DNA of 32,547 nt from NCBI GenBank assembly GCA_021822565.1, contig JAKAQM010000016.1, positions 1 through 32,547 on the forward strand. The letters run 5' to 3'. The notes beneath the pieces were generated by a model. The model did not search any database and had not been told where the DNA came from. It saw only the letters and a list, made by a program, of their open reading frames with translations. This stretch comes from Actinomycetes bacterium (GTDB taxonomy: Bacteria; Actinomycetota; Acidimicrobiia; Acidimicrobiales; RAAP-2). Of this stretch, positions 7,498 through 15,267 are shown piece by piece. A program made the translations under genes and the position numbers. Every line of letters starts with the position of its first letter. Position 1 is the stretch's first letter.

Positions 7498-8576
7498 GTC
7501 AGCGTCGTGGCCTCGGATCCCTCGACCGCCCGGGGACCGGTGGAGGCCCGTTCGCCGGCAACCCGAACCGGGGCGTGCCGGCGCACCGACTCGGCACAGG
7601 CGAGAGCGATCCCGAGTGCAGCCTGGGCGTCCGCAGGGCCGACCGCAGAGGGCACTCCACCCTGGACGGCCGCGGCGAACGCCGACAGCTCGGCCACGTA
7701 GGCGTCCGCGAAGAGCTCGGTGTCCGCACGCACGGTCTCTTGCAAGGCGCCGGCGGCGGAGTAGCGCACCGCGGCACCGCGCTCGGGGGCACCGGCGGTG
7801 ACCATGCCGCCGGACCCGAAGACCTCCGCCCGCACGTCGTAGCCGTAGACCGCGGAAAAGCTGGCCTCGGCCACGGCCAGCGCGCCGTTGTCGAAGCGGA
7901 TGGTCACCATCGCGGTGTCCAAGAGGCCGTGCTCCTTGTACGCCGGCGCGACCAGCGCGTCAGCCAGCGCGAACACCTCGACCGCCGAGGCGCCCGGGTT
8001 CAAGAAGGCCAGCATGTCGAAGTCGTGGATCAAGGTCTCCAAGAAGATGGTCCACGGCGCCACGCGCTCCGGCGCCGCCAAGCCCGGGTCACGGGTGAGG
8101 GAGCGAAGGAGGTGGACCGAGCCGAGCTCCCCGTTCGCCACGGCCTCGCGGGCCGCGACGAAGTCACGGGCGAACCGCCGGTTGAACCCCACCTGCACCG
8201 CCAGCCCCGACCCGCGTGCCGCCTCGACCACCTGCTCCGCCTCCTCCGAGGTGACGGCCATGGGCTTCTCGCAGAACACCGCCTTGCCGGCCTCGAGCGC
8301 CCCCAGGACAAGCGCCGCGTGAACGCGGGCCGGCGCGGCGATCACGACCGCCTCCACCTGCTCGTCGGCCAGCAGGTCCCCCGGGTCGGCGTACACGCCA
8401 GGGACGCCGAGGTCGGCGGCCAGGGATGCCGCGCGCTCCTCGTCGGCGTCGGCGATGGCCACGAGCTCGGTGCAGTGCAGCCGCGTCGCCAGCGTGGCTG
8501 CGTGGAAGCTCCCCATCCGCCCCGCTCCGATCAGGCCCGTGCGCAGCGGCCCCGACCCCGCCGGGCCCCCGTTCAC
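7491..8576 (-). CDS. Gfo/Idh/MocA-family oxidoreductase (IolG-like)
   Basis: 361 aa. Motifs: TGLIGAGRMGSFHAA (Rossmann), FCEKPMAVT (Lys), VQVGFNRRFARDF, and ETLIHDFDMLAF, where the catalytic Asp-x3-His has Glu in the Asp place. It ends with the IolG/YrbE-like substrate domain (VFALADALVAPAYKEHGLLDTAM). The GTG at 8576 overlaps the upstream stop by 4 bases; the open frame continues much further upstream, but that part is the shadow of the neighbouring gene. Likely an inositol dehydrogenase paralogue; exact stereoisomer unknown. Confidence 0.88.
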   Translation of the reverse strand: MNGGPAGSGPLRTGLIGAGRMGSFHAATLATRLHCTELVAIADADEERAASLAADLGVPGVYADPGDLLADEQVEAVVIAAPARVHAALVLGALEAGKAVFCEKPMAVTSEEAEQVVEAARGSGLAVQVGFNRRFARDFVAAREAVANGELGSVHLLRSLTRDPGLAAPERVAPWTIFLETLIHDFDMLAFLNPGASAVEVFALADALVAPAYKEHGLLDTAMVTIRFDNGALAVAEASFSAVYGYDVRAEVFGSGGMVTAGAPERGAAVRYSAAGALQETVRADTELFADAYVAELSAFAAAVQGGVPSAVGPADAQAALGIALACAESVRRHAPVRVAGERASTGPRAVEGSEATTLTP

Positions 8577-9682
8577 CGCGCGCCCGCCGGCACCTCGGTG
8601 CCCGGTCCGGCCACGTCTCCGTCGATCTCGTAGCGCACGCCGTGCGCCGTCGCATACGGACGGGTCCGCACCGGACGGCCGGCGCTGCACGAGCGTGCCG
8701 CCGCCATCCCGAGCTCGAAGGCGCAGAGGGCATCCCAGCCGCTCGCTCGCACCGGCTCGCCGTCGAGCACACTCGCGGCGAACCCCTCCAGCTCGCGCCG
8801 GTAGGCGACGGGATAGCGCTCGGTGAAGTCGCTCGGCACCGCGGTGCTCCTCCATCCTGGCGTACGCCACTCGACTCCGTGCGGTGGGCGGTTGCCGATG
8901 TACGCCGACGCCTTGCTCCCCACCACCTCGGTCGAGCTCTCGTAGCCGTAGCCGGCCGAGCGCCCGTTGTCGATCACCCCAAGGGCACCGCTCTCGAAGC
9001 TGAGCACGAGCACCGCCAGGTCGACGTCGCCCTGCTCGGCGAACACCGGATCGCTCAGCGCGGCCCCTTGGGCCCAGACCTGCACGACCTCGCCCATCCA
9101 CCACCGCGCCACGTCGAGATCGTGGAGGGACACGTCGAGGAACATCCCGCCCGATCCGGTGAGGAAGCTCGCGGGCGGCGACGACATGTCCCGGAGCGCC
9201 GCCCGGAAGAAGTACGGGTCTCCGAGCTCCCCCGAGCGGATGCGCTCGGCGACCATCACCCAATCGGGGTCGAAACGCCGGTGCAACCCGACCTGGAACA
9301 CCACGCCGGCTCGCTCGATCGCCTCGAGCGTCGCAAGCGTCTCGTCATGGTCGAGCGAGATCGGCTTCTCGCAGAACGTGTGCTTGCCCGCTCGGGCGGC
9401 CGCGACCGACAGCTCGGCGTGCGACGCCGACGGGGTTGCCACGACCACCGCGTCGACGCCATCATCCGACAGCACGGCTTCGGGGTCGCCGACGAACGGG
9501 ACACCGAGGTCGCGGGCGACCTGCGCACCGCGGTCGGCATCGAGGTCCGACACACAGGCGAGCTCGCAGCCCGCCGCACGCCCTGCGAGGTTCTCCGCGT
9601 GCAGGCGCCCCATCCTGCCGAGACCGAGCACGCCCACGCGCAGGCGTCGGCGTGCGCCCGGCACGGCGGCCGAGCGGGCCAT
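8573..9682 (-). CDS. Gfo/Idh/MocA-family oxidoreductase (inositol-2-dehydrogenase-like)
   Basis: 369 aa from the ATG at 9682; a GTG one codon earlier (9685) is equally placed. Motifs: VGVLGLGRMGRLHAENL, FCEKPISL, FQVGLHRRFDPDW, and an intact Asp-x3-His in LDVSLHDLDVARWW. The ATG shares one base with the stop of the ABC ATPase gene (TGATG), so translation is coupled. Being co-transcribed with the importer, it probably makes the first oxidation of the imported polyol. Confidence 0.88.
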   Translation of the reverse strand: MARSAAVPGARRRLRVGVLGLGRMGRLHAENLAGRAAGCELACVSDLDADRGAQVARDLGVPFVGDPEAVLSDDGVDAVVVATPSASHAELSVAAARAGKHTFCEKPISLDHDETLATLEAIERAGVVFQVGLHRRFDPDWVMVAERIRSGELGDPYFFRAALRDMSSPPASFLTGSGGMFLDVSLHDLDVARWWMGEVVQVWAQGAALSDPVFAEQGDVDLAVLVLSFESGALGVIDNGRSAGYGYESSTEVVGSKASAYIGNRPPHGVEWRTPGWRSTAVPSDFTERYPVAYRRELEGFAASVLDGEPVRASGWDALCAFELGMAAARSCSAGRPVRTRPYATAHGVRYEIDGDVAGPGTEVPAGAR

Positions 9683-10521
9683 CACTCGGTGGTGATGGCC
9701 CGGACCACGCCGGTGTCCACCTGATCTCGGTCCACGCCCATCTCCGCGAGCTTCCCTTCGATGATGTAGTGGGCCAGGTCCGCCTCGCTCTGGCCGGTGT
9801 TCACGATGTCGGCGATCTTGTGGCCGTGGTAGAAGACCACGAAGCGGTCCGCGATGTCGCGCACCTGCTCGAGGTTGTGCATGACGGTCAGCACGGCCAG
9901 CCCCCGGTCCCTGGCCGCGCGGATGAACTCGAACACCTTCTGGGTCTCTTGGATCGAGAGCGCCGAGGTGGGCTCGTCGAGGATGAGCATCTTGCGCTGG
10001 AAGGCGACCGCCCGGCCGATGCTGATCGCCTGACGCTCACCTCCGGACAGCTTGCTCACGTCCTGGCCGACGGCTCGGAGATTGCCCAGCCCGATCTCCT
10101 TGAGCATCGCCGTGGTCTCACGCTCCATGCGCTTCAGGTCGAGGAACGGCCCCTTCCGGCGCTCGGCACCCAGGAAGAAGTTCCGGGCGATGCTCATCGA
10201 GTCGACCAGCCCCAGGTCCTGGTGCACGGTCTCGATCCCCATCGCCCGGGCATCTGCGGCCGAATGGAGGTGGACGGGCTTTCCCTCGACCAAGAGCGAT
10301 CCGCCGGAGGGCTGGTAGACGCCCGAGAGAATCTTGACGAACGTCGACTTGCCCGAGCCATTGTCCCCGATGAGCCCGATGACCTCGCCCAGGGAGATGC
10401 TCACGTCCACGTCGGCGAGCGCGATCACCGCGCCGAACTGCTTGGTGATGCCGCGGGCTTCGAGCCACACCGGCCTTCGAGCCCCGCGCGTCTCCGACTC
10501 GCTCGTCGTAGGTGCGCTCAT
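9682..10521 (-). CDS. Sugar ABC transporter ATP-binding protein (FrcA-like)
   Basis: 279 aa with one nucleotide-binding domain. Walker A is GDNGSGKST (about 52-60), the signature LSGGERQAISIGRA, Walker B MLILDEPTSAL, and the switch His is in TVMHNLEQV. A single NBD is the FrcA-type arrangement, unlike the two-NBD RbsA/MglA proteins. The ATG is preceded by GGAGGG and is one base from the permease stop. With the permease and binding protein it forms a CUT2-type importer, likely for inositol or another polyol given the context. Confidence 0.93.
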   Translation of the reverse strand: MSAPTTSESETRGARRPVWLEARGITKQFGAVIALADVDVSISLGEVIGLIGDNGSGKSTFVKILSGVYQPSGGSLLVEGKPVHLHSAADARAMGIETVHQDLGLVDSMSIARNFFLGAERRKGPFLDLKRMERETTAMLKEIGLGNLRAVGQDVSKLSGGERQAISIGRAVAFQRKMLILDEPTSALSIQETQKVFEFIRAARDRGLAVLTVMHNLEQVRDIADRFVVFYHGHKIADIVNTGQSEADLAHYIIEGKLAEMGVDRDQVDTGVVRAITTE

Positions 10522-10522
10522 C

Positions 10523-11611
10523 TCATCCCTCCGATCCGCGGACGGCCGCGCCGATCCGGGTGTGCATCGCGACGGCGACGATGATGATGATCCCGACCAC
10601 TGCCTGGTACCAGTAGGGCGACACCCCGCTCAAGATGAGGCCGCTCGCGAGCATCTGGAGGATGATCGTCCCCACCACGATGCCCAGCATGGAGCCGCGC
10701 CCTCCCGTGAGGGCGCATCCCCCGATCACGGACGCCGCGATCGCCTCGAGCTGGTACGCGGTGCCGTAGCCGGCGGACATCGAGCCCAGGTGCGCGAGCT
10801 GCACCGCGCCGGCGAACGCGGCCAGCATCCCGCACAGCACGAAGGCGAGGATGCGGGTCCGAGCCACGGCCACCCCCGCCTCGCGCGCCGCCATGCGCTT
10901 GCCCCCGATCGCATAGATCCAGTTGCCCGTCACGGTCCGGTGGAGGACGATGCCCACGACGAGCGCGATCCCGAGCCACCACAGGAGCTCCGAGCGCATC
11001 TGCTCGCCGATGATGCCGCCGAGCACGTTCAAGAGGGTCGGGGCCGGCGGAAGGATCGTGATCGTGGTCCCGCCCGTCACGATGAGGACCACCGCGCTCC
11101 ACAGGAAGTACGTCCCGAGCGTGGCGATGAACGAGGGGATGTTCAGCACCACGGTGACGATGCCGTTCACGAGCCCGATCCCGAGCCCGATGCCGAGATC
11201 CACCAGCAGGCCCTCGATGGGTGAGTACCCGTCGTGGATCATGGTGGCCATCACGAGCGCCGCGAACGCGAAGTTGGCCCCCACCGAGAGGTCGAACTCG
11301 CCTGAGACCATCAGGAACCCGACGCCGACGGACACGATGCCGAGCTCGGCGGCGCTGCTCCCGATGCCGCCCCACGTCTGGAAGCTGTCGAACGTGCCGT
11401 TCGAGGCGAACGAGAACAGCACGAAGAGGACGACCCCGACCGCGATGATGCCGAACTCCCGCTGCCGGACCAGCCGCACCAACGGCGAATCGCCCGCCCA
11501 CCGCGAGACCGCTGGTCCCTCGATACGAGGCTCCGTCCCAGGCCTCACCTGCTCCGGCACGACCGAGGCATGGCTTCCTCCGACGCCCGGTCCAACTGTC
11601 TTCAAGCTCAC
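10523..11611 (-). CDS. Sugar ABC transporter permease (CUT2/FrcC-like)
   Basis: 362 aa. After a hydrophilic N-terminal tail of about 50 residues there are roughly 8-10 membrane segments (FGIIAVGVVLFVLFSFA, LGIVSVGVGFLMVSG and others). The CUT2 signature EFDLSVGANFAFAALV is present, as is the late cytoplasmic-loop motif VIGGCALTGGRGSMLG. A GTG start is supported by GGGGGAGAGG upstream. It is separated from the binding-protein gene by 147 bp carrying a strong hairpin, and is followed after one base by the ATPase gene. Confidence 0.93.
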   Translation of the reverse strand: MSLKTVGPGVGGSHASVVPEQVRPGTEPRIEGPAVSRWAGDSPLVRLVRQREFGIIAVGVVLFVLFSFASNGTFDSFQTWGGIGSSAAELGIVSVGVGFLMVSGEFDLSVGANFAFAALVMATMIHDGYSPIEGLLVDLGIGLGIGLVNGIVTVVLNIPSFIATLGTYFLWSAVVLIVTGGTTITILPPAPTLLNVLGGIIGEQMRSELLWWLGIALVVGIVLHRTVTGNWIYAIGGKRMAAREAGVAVARTRILAFVLCGMLAAFAGAVQLAHLGSMSAGYGTAYQLEAIAASVIGGCALTGGRGSMLGIVVGTIILQMLASGLILSGVSPYWYQAVVGIIIIVAVAMHTRIGAAVRGSEG

Positions 11612-11709
11612 CGTACCTCTCCCCCGCTCACCGGTGGCGGAGCTTCCTGGAGCGCCGGGTGACGCGTCCAGTAGCGCTTGCGCTCTCCCTCACCGTCGTT
11701 CGCGCGCAG

Positions 11710-11749
11710 GAGCCGGCTGCGGCCGTGCCCGAAGGCCCAGCCGCAGCCG
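11710..11749 (-). terminator. Intercistronic hairpin between binding protein and permease genes
   Basis: GCCGGCTGCGGC (11710-11721) and GCCGCAGCCGGC (11738-11749) form a perfect 12-bp stem with a 16-nt loop, 9 bases after the binding-protein stop. There is no T tract. I read it as a partial terminator or an mRNA-stabilising structure that lets the binding protein be made in excess, as known between malE and malF. Confidence 0.65.
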
Positions 11750-11758
11750 GCGAGCTGC

Positions 11759-12898
11759 TCAATACCCGGTCAGTGTGACGAACTTCCCGAGCTTCTTCAC
11801 GTTCTTCGGCGTCAGGAACGCGGGTCCCGTGTAGATGGTGACCGGTGCCGCCCCGACCGTCGACTTCAAGAAGAGCTCCTCGACGCTGTAGTAGCCCTGC
11901 AAGTACGGCTGCTGGTCGAGGGTGAAGCCCACCAGGCCCCTCTTGATGTAGCTCAGCACGGTCGAGCTCAGGTCGAACCCGCCGATCGGGATCCCCTTCA
12001 GGTTGTCGGCCTTCAGCGCGCCGACCGCCTGCTGGGCACCCGTCGGGCCGAGCTCCATGATGGCCTTCACTGTCTTGTGCGTCGTCAGGTACGCAGAGAG
12101 CACGCTCGTGCCCGAGCTCACTGTTGTCGAGGTGTTCACGACGGTCGTCGGGATGCCCGCAGGGTTCATGGCCGCCTCGATGCCCTTGTCCCGTGCGGTC
12201 AGCGAGATGTTGGTCGGCTCGTGGTCGACGATGACGACCGGTGCCCCCCTCGAGAGGTGGAAGAGCTTGATCGCCTCCGTCCCGGCTTCGACTCCCGCTG
12301 TGTAGTTGTCCTGCCCGATGTAGGCGAGGTAGGGGTTGGTCGCGGTCGGCTTCCCTGTGTTCGTGGGAGCCGTGTTCATCACGACGACGGGGATGCCGTC
12401 GTGTGTCGCCGTCTTGAGCGCCGAGCTGAATGCCGTGGGGCTCTCCACTGTCGCCACGATGCCGTCAGGGTGCGCGGCGATCGCCGTGTCGAGCAGTGTG
12501 ACGACCGCAGAGACGTTTGTGCACTGCGCCGTCGTGACCTTCAGGATCTTGACGTTCACCCCGAACTGTTTGCCGGCGTCCTCGGCACCGTTCCAGACGT
12601 TCACCCAGAACGTTGTGGTCGGGCACCCGTGCGACACGAAGTAGTAGGTCAGCTTCCCGTGCTTCGGCAGCTTCGCCGACTTGGGCTTCTTCTTCTCGGC
12701 GGACCGCTCGTGATTTGCCCTCTTCGACTTCTCGTGGTGGGCCGAGGCGGCGAACGCCGGGCCGGCCGCCACCCCCACGAACCACGCGCCGAGGCTGACG
12801 ACGACCGCCGCGACGCCCAGCAGTCGCACCCGGCCTCCGCCCCGGGGACCAGAGCGAGAGCCCGAGCCTCGGTCCCCCGCTGCAGCGCTACGTGTCAT
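11759..12898 (-). CDS. Sugar ABC transporter substrate-binding protein
   Basis: 379 aa, periplasmic-binding-protein type 1 (RbsB/FrcB-like): TYYFVSHGCPTTTFWVNVW, AAHPDGIVATVESPTAF, VVVMNTAPTN, IGGFDLS, FTLDQQPYLQGYYSVE. Start set at the ATG 12898, preceded by AAGGAG at 6-nt spacing; an open frame 8 codons longer lacks this. Residues 1-50 look like a signal sequence (basic n-region, hydrophobic core LLGVAAVVVSLGAWFVGVAA, AFA cut site). There is no lipobox cysteine, and a very Lys-rich stretch (about 54-82) follows. Ligand probably inositol or a related polyol. Confidence 0.9.
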   Translation of the reverse strand: MTRSAAAGDRGSGSRSGPRGGGRVRLLGVAAVVVSLGAWFVGVAAGPAFAASAHHEKSKRANHERSAEKKKPKSAKLPKHGKLTYYFVSHGCPTTTFWVNVWNGAEDAGKQFGVNVKILKVTTAQCTNVSAVVTLLDTAIAAHPDGIVATVESPTAFSSALKTATHDGIPVVVMNTAPTNTGKPTATNPYLAYIGQDNYTAGVEAGTEAIKLFHLSRGAPVVIVDHEPTNISLTARDKGIEAAMNPAGIPTTVVNTSTTVSSGTSVLSAYLTTHKTVKAIMELGPTGAQQAVGALKADNLKGIPIGGFDLSSTVLSYIKRGLVGFTLDQQPYLQGYYSVEELFLKSTVGAAPVTIYTGPAFLTPKNVKKLGKFVTLTGY

Positions 12899-12938
12899 GT
12901 GTGCTCCTTCCACTCGTTCCACTTTTGCTCCGACCTCA

Positions 12939-13916
12939 TCAGGCTCCGGACGACGAAGCGCCCTCGCACGACGACGAGCTCGCCGGCAACGAGCTCGCCG
13001 GCAACGACGCAGAGACCCTCTCGGAGCGCCCGAGCAGGCGGACGACCTCGTTCACCGCGGCGGCCACGTCGTCGTCGTCGGGGTAGAGGAGCCTCCGTCC
13101 CGCGGCGACCCCGCGGACACCCGGGAGGGCGAGCACGCGCTCGAAGCTCGTCATGGCCTCCTCCGAGCCCACTGCTCCGCGGTCGCCCCCGAGGACCACC
13201 ACCGGCAACGTCGTCGCCGCGAGCACCTGCTCCATCTCGGCGATGATCGGCAGCTTCAGCCAAGTGTGCGCGCTCGTGGCGCCGAGCGCAGAGGTCACGG
13301 TGACCGAGCGCACCACGAGGTCGGTCGAGTACTCGTTTCGCACGTGACCGGGACGGTCGTGCGTCGCCCAGAAGGGCTCGATCATCGCCATCAGGCCGTG
13401 GCCGGCGAGCTCGGTGACGGCACGCCCGCACGCCTCCAGGGTTCCTGCGGTCCCCGGGTCGTCCGGGGCGATCCGGCACAGCATCTTTCCCCCGTCGAGC
13501 CCCATCCGGGCGATGGTCCCCGGGTCGAACGCGGTGAAGCGATCGTCGAGCTCGAAGACGGACCCTCGCAGCCCGCCTCGGTTCATCGAGCCGACGACGA
13601 CCTTCCCGTCCAGGGCGCCGAGCAGGAGCAGGTCCTCGACGATGTCCGGGGTCGCCAGCACCCCGTCGACCCCCGGGAGCGCCAGCGCGTCGCACAGCCG
13701 GTCGAGGAGCTCGTTGCGATCGGCCATCGCCATGTGCCGGTCACCCACTGCGAGCGCACCTCGAGCAGGATGGTCCGCGGCGAGGAGGAACAGCTTCCCG
13801 TCGCCTTGCACGAGCGGGCGCCTGGTGCGTCGCGCCGCCTGGGCCACTGCCTCGGGTGCGCGCAGCCGAAGCTCGCGCACCCGATCGGCGCGCCGCTCAG
13901 CCACGTGCAGCCTCAC
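12939..13916 (-). CDS. Cgl0159-like (beta/alpha)8 aldolase-type protein
   Basis: 325 aa. It resembles the (beta/alpha)8 proteins of actinobacterial inositol clusters often named deoxyribose-phosphate or class I aldolase: LFLLAADHPARGAL, ALPGVDGVLATPDIVEDLLLLGAL, VVVGSMNRGGLRGSVFELDDR, AHTWLKLPIIAEMEQVL (candidate Schiff-base Lys), PVVVLGGDRG. By context it may cleave 5-dehydro-2-deoxygluconate 6-phosphate (the IolJ step) or support it; this is inference. The GTG at 13916 has no clear ribosome site; a GTG at 13904 with GAGG upstream is an alternative. The C-terminal LPASSLPASSSSCEG tail is repeat-coded and outside the fold. First gene of the transport operon. Confidence 0.78.
   Translation of the reverse strand: MRLHVAERRADRVRELRLRAPEAVAQAARRTRRPLVQGDGKLFLLAADHPARGALAVGDRHMAMADRNELLDRLCDALALPGVDGVLATPDIVEDLLLLGALDGKVVVGSMNRGGLRGSVFELDDRFTAFDPGTIARMGLDGGKMLCRIAPDDPGTAGTLEACGRAVTELAGHGLMAMIEPFWATHDRPGHVRNEYSTDLVVRSVTVTSALGATSAHTWLKLPIIAEMEQVLAATTLPVVVLGGDRGAVGSEEAMTSFERVLALPGVRGVAAGRRLLYPDDDDVAAAVNEVVRLLGRSERVSASLPASSLPASSSSCEGASSSGA
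12976..13005 (-). repeat. 15-bp tandem repeat at the 3' end of the aldolase-like gene
   Basis: GAGCTCGCCGGCAAC at 12976-12990 and 12991-13005 (plus strand), coding for the repeated LPASS in the C-terminal tail. Confidence 0.92.
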
Positions 13917-14002
13917 GACGCAAGGGTCTGTGGTCTCGGCTCGAGCAAGGCACTGCGCGATCTTCCCCCGTCTCTACGACTTTCTCGTCGCTGCGCTACC
14001 GC

Positions 14003-14019
14003 TTCGACACGTTGTCGAA
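14003..14019. promoter_or_regulatory. Perfect palindrome over the predicted transcription start
   Basis: TTCGACA-CGT-TGTCGAA is a 7-bp perfect dyad adjoining the -10 box, so it spans +1. It is well placed as a repressor operator. It differs from the TGTCnnGACA sites and may bind a second regulator. Confidence 0.55.
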
Positions 14020-14048
14020 ACATTAACGAACTGCAGATCGAAAGTCAA
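14020..14048 (-). promoter_or_regulatory. Sigma70-type promoter of the transport/aldolase operon
   Basis: On the minus strand TTGACT (14048-14043), a 17-nt spacer, then TAATGT (14025-14020). It lies about 100 bp upstream of the GTG at 13916 and inside the operator cluster. Spacing is ideal and both boxes are close to consensus, the best promoter in the window. Confidence 0.7.
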
Positions 14049-14068
14049 GACTAGAGAATGTCCAGACA
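14043..14068. promoter_or_regulatory. Paired GntR-type operators at the -35 region
   Basis: Two perfect dyads, AGTC-AA-GACT (14043-14052) and TGTC-CA-GACA (14059-14068), 16 bp centre to centre, so on about the same face within two helical turns. The first overlaps the -35 box. They share the form of the dyad at 4247-4256. Confidence 0.6.
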
Positions 14069-14074
14069 TGCGCA

Positions 14075-15130
14075 TCAGAGACCCGCTGCGTAGAACACCG
14101 GCCGGCGCTCCAGGCCGACCGGTTGGCACTCCCCGGTCTCGAGCGCCGCGATCGCCGCGTCGGCGACCGCCGTGGCCGCGTACCCGTCCCACGCCGTGGC
14201 CGCGTCCTCTGCCACCGGCCTTCCCTCCCCGGTGCTCAGGTGCGCGCGCACCGCGCTCACCCACTGCTGGATCTCGACCTGGTACGCCGATGCGAAGCGG
14301 TCGCGCCAGTCGGCGACCACCACCTGGCGCCGGGCGCCGTCCAGCACCAGGGTGCTCGATGAGGGGTGGTCCAGGCTGATCGCCCCGAGCGATCCGACCA
14401 GCTCGGCACGAACGTCGTACCCGTAGCGGCAGTTCACGAAGACCTCGGCGTCGATCACGATCCCCGACTCGGTCTCGAGCAGCACGATCTGCGGGTCACG
14501 CAGTCCCTCGGGCACGAGGGGGCTCGTCCTGGTGCGCACGACGGTGACGGCGACGATCTCTTCGGACAGGAGCCAGCGCATGGCGTCGATCTCGTGGACG
14601 ACCGAGCTGGTGAACGACATCGCGCTCGTGAACCCGGGCGGGGAGCTGGCGTTGCGGTGCACGCAGTGCGACGTCACCGGCTGGCCGATCGCGCCGGTGC
14701 CCACCGCAGACTTGAGCGAGCGGAAGCCCTCGTCGTAGCGACGCATGAAGCCGACCTGCACCAGCATGCGCCCGGCCGCCTCCTCGGCCGCCAGGATCTC
14801 GAGGGACTCGGGGACGGTGGGGGCCAGCGGCTTCTCGCAGAACACCGGCTTCCCCGCGTCGATGCTCGCGAGCACCATCTCGGCGTGGCTGTCGTCCGCG
14901 CTCGCCACCAGCACCGCGTCGACCGCGGGGTCGTCGATCACCTCGCGTGCGCTCGGACGAGCCACCGCACCGACCTCACCGGCGACCGCGGCAGCACGCG
15001 GGGAATCGACGTCGAACACGCTGTGGACGCGTGCGCCCGCGATGGCAGAGGCAAGGCGGTGGACGTGGTCGGTGCCGATGCTCCCGGTCCCGATCACCCC
15101 CACCGACACCATGTCGCGGGCACCGCTCAT
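14075..15130 (-). CDS. iolG: Inositol 2-dehydrogenase (IolG family) with altered catalytic residue
   Basis: Would oxidise myo-inositol to 2-keto-myo-inositol (scyllo-inosose). 351 aa, aligning along its length with Bacillus subtilis IolG as I recall it: GVIGTGSIGTDHVHRL, FCEKPLAPT (Lys100), LVQVGFMRRYDEGF, HRNASSPPGFTSAM, VNCRYGYDVRAELVG, TAWDGYAA. The B. subtilis triad Lys97/Asp172/His176 maps with a constant offset to Lys100/Ser175/His179, so the Asp is replaced by Ser. It is the last gene of the iolC-to-iolG operon. The start at 15130 overlaps the stop of a short upstream ORF by ATGA and has no good ribosome site of its own. Confidence 0.88.
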   Translation of the reverse strand: MSGARDMVSVGVIGTGSIGTDHVHRLASAIAGARVHSVFDVDSPRAAAVAGEVGAVARPSAREVIDDPAVDAVLVASADDSHAEMVLASIDAGKPVFCEKPLAPTVPESLEILAAEEAAGRMLVQVGFMRRYDEGFRSLKSAVGTGAIGQPVTSHCVHRNASSPPGFTSAMSFTSSVVHEIDAMRWLLSEEIVAVTVVRTRTSPLVPEGLRDPQIVLLETESGIVIDAEVFVNCRYGYDVRAELVGSLGAISLDHPSSSTLVLDGARRQVVVADWRDRFASAYQVEIQQWVSAVRAHLSTGEGRPVAEDAATAWDGYAATAVADAAIAALETGECQPVGLERRPVFYAAGL

Positions 15131-15183
15131 GGATGCCGTCCCGCAACGGGCGCCATGCGCGATGGCACAGTCCGAATGGTCAT
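15127..15183 (-). CDS. Short leader ORF coupled to iolG
   Basis: An 18-codon frame (MTIRTVPSRMAPVAGRHP) with a strong AAAGGAG 7 nt before its ATG. It ends in ATGA overlap with the iolG start, which itself lacks a ribosome site. It may be a coupling leader that lets ribosomes reach iolG. Alternatively it is the displaced original N-terminus of IolG (many IolG proteins begin MTxR) after a frameshift. Too short to judge by composition. Confidence 0.4.
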   Translation of the reverse strand: MTIRTVPSRMAPVAGRHP

Positions 15184-15267
15184 TTCATCGCTCCTTTGCT
15201 CGTTTGCCCGGACCGATCAGCTCGCTCGGAGGCACAGACCCCGTCCGAGCCACCGGCACGGGCGGTC

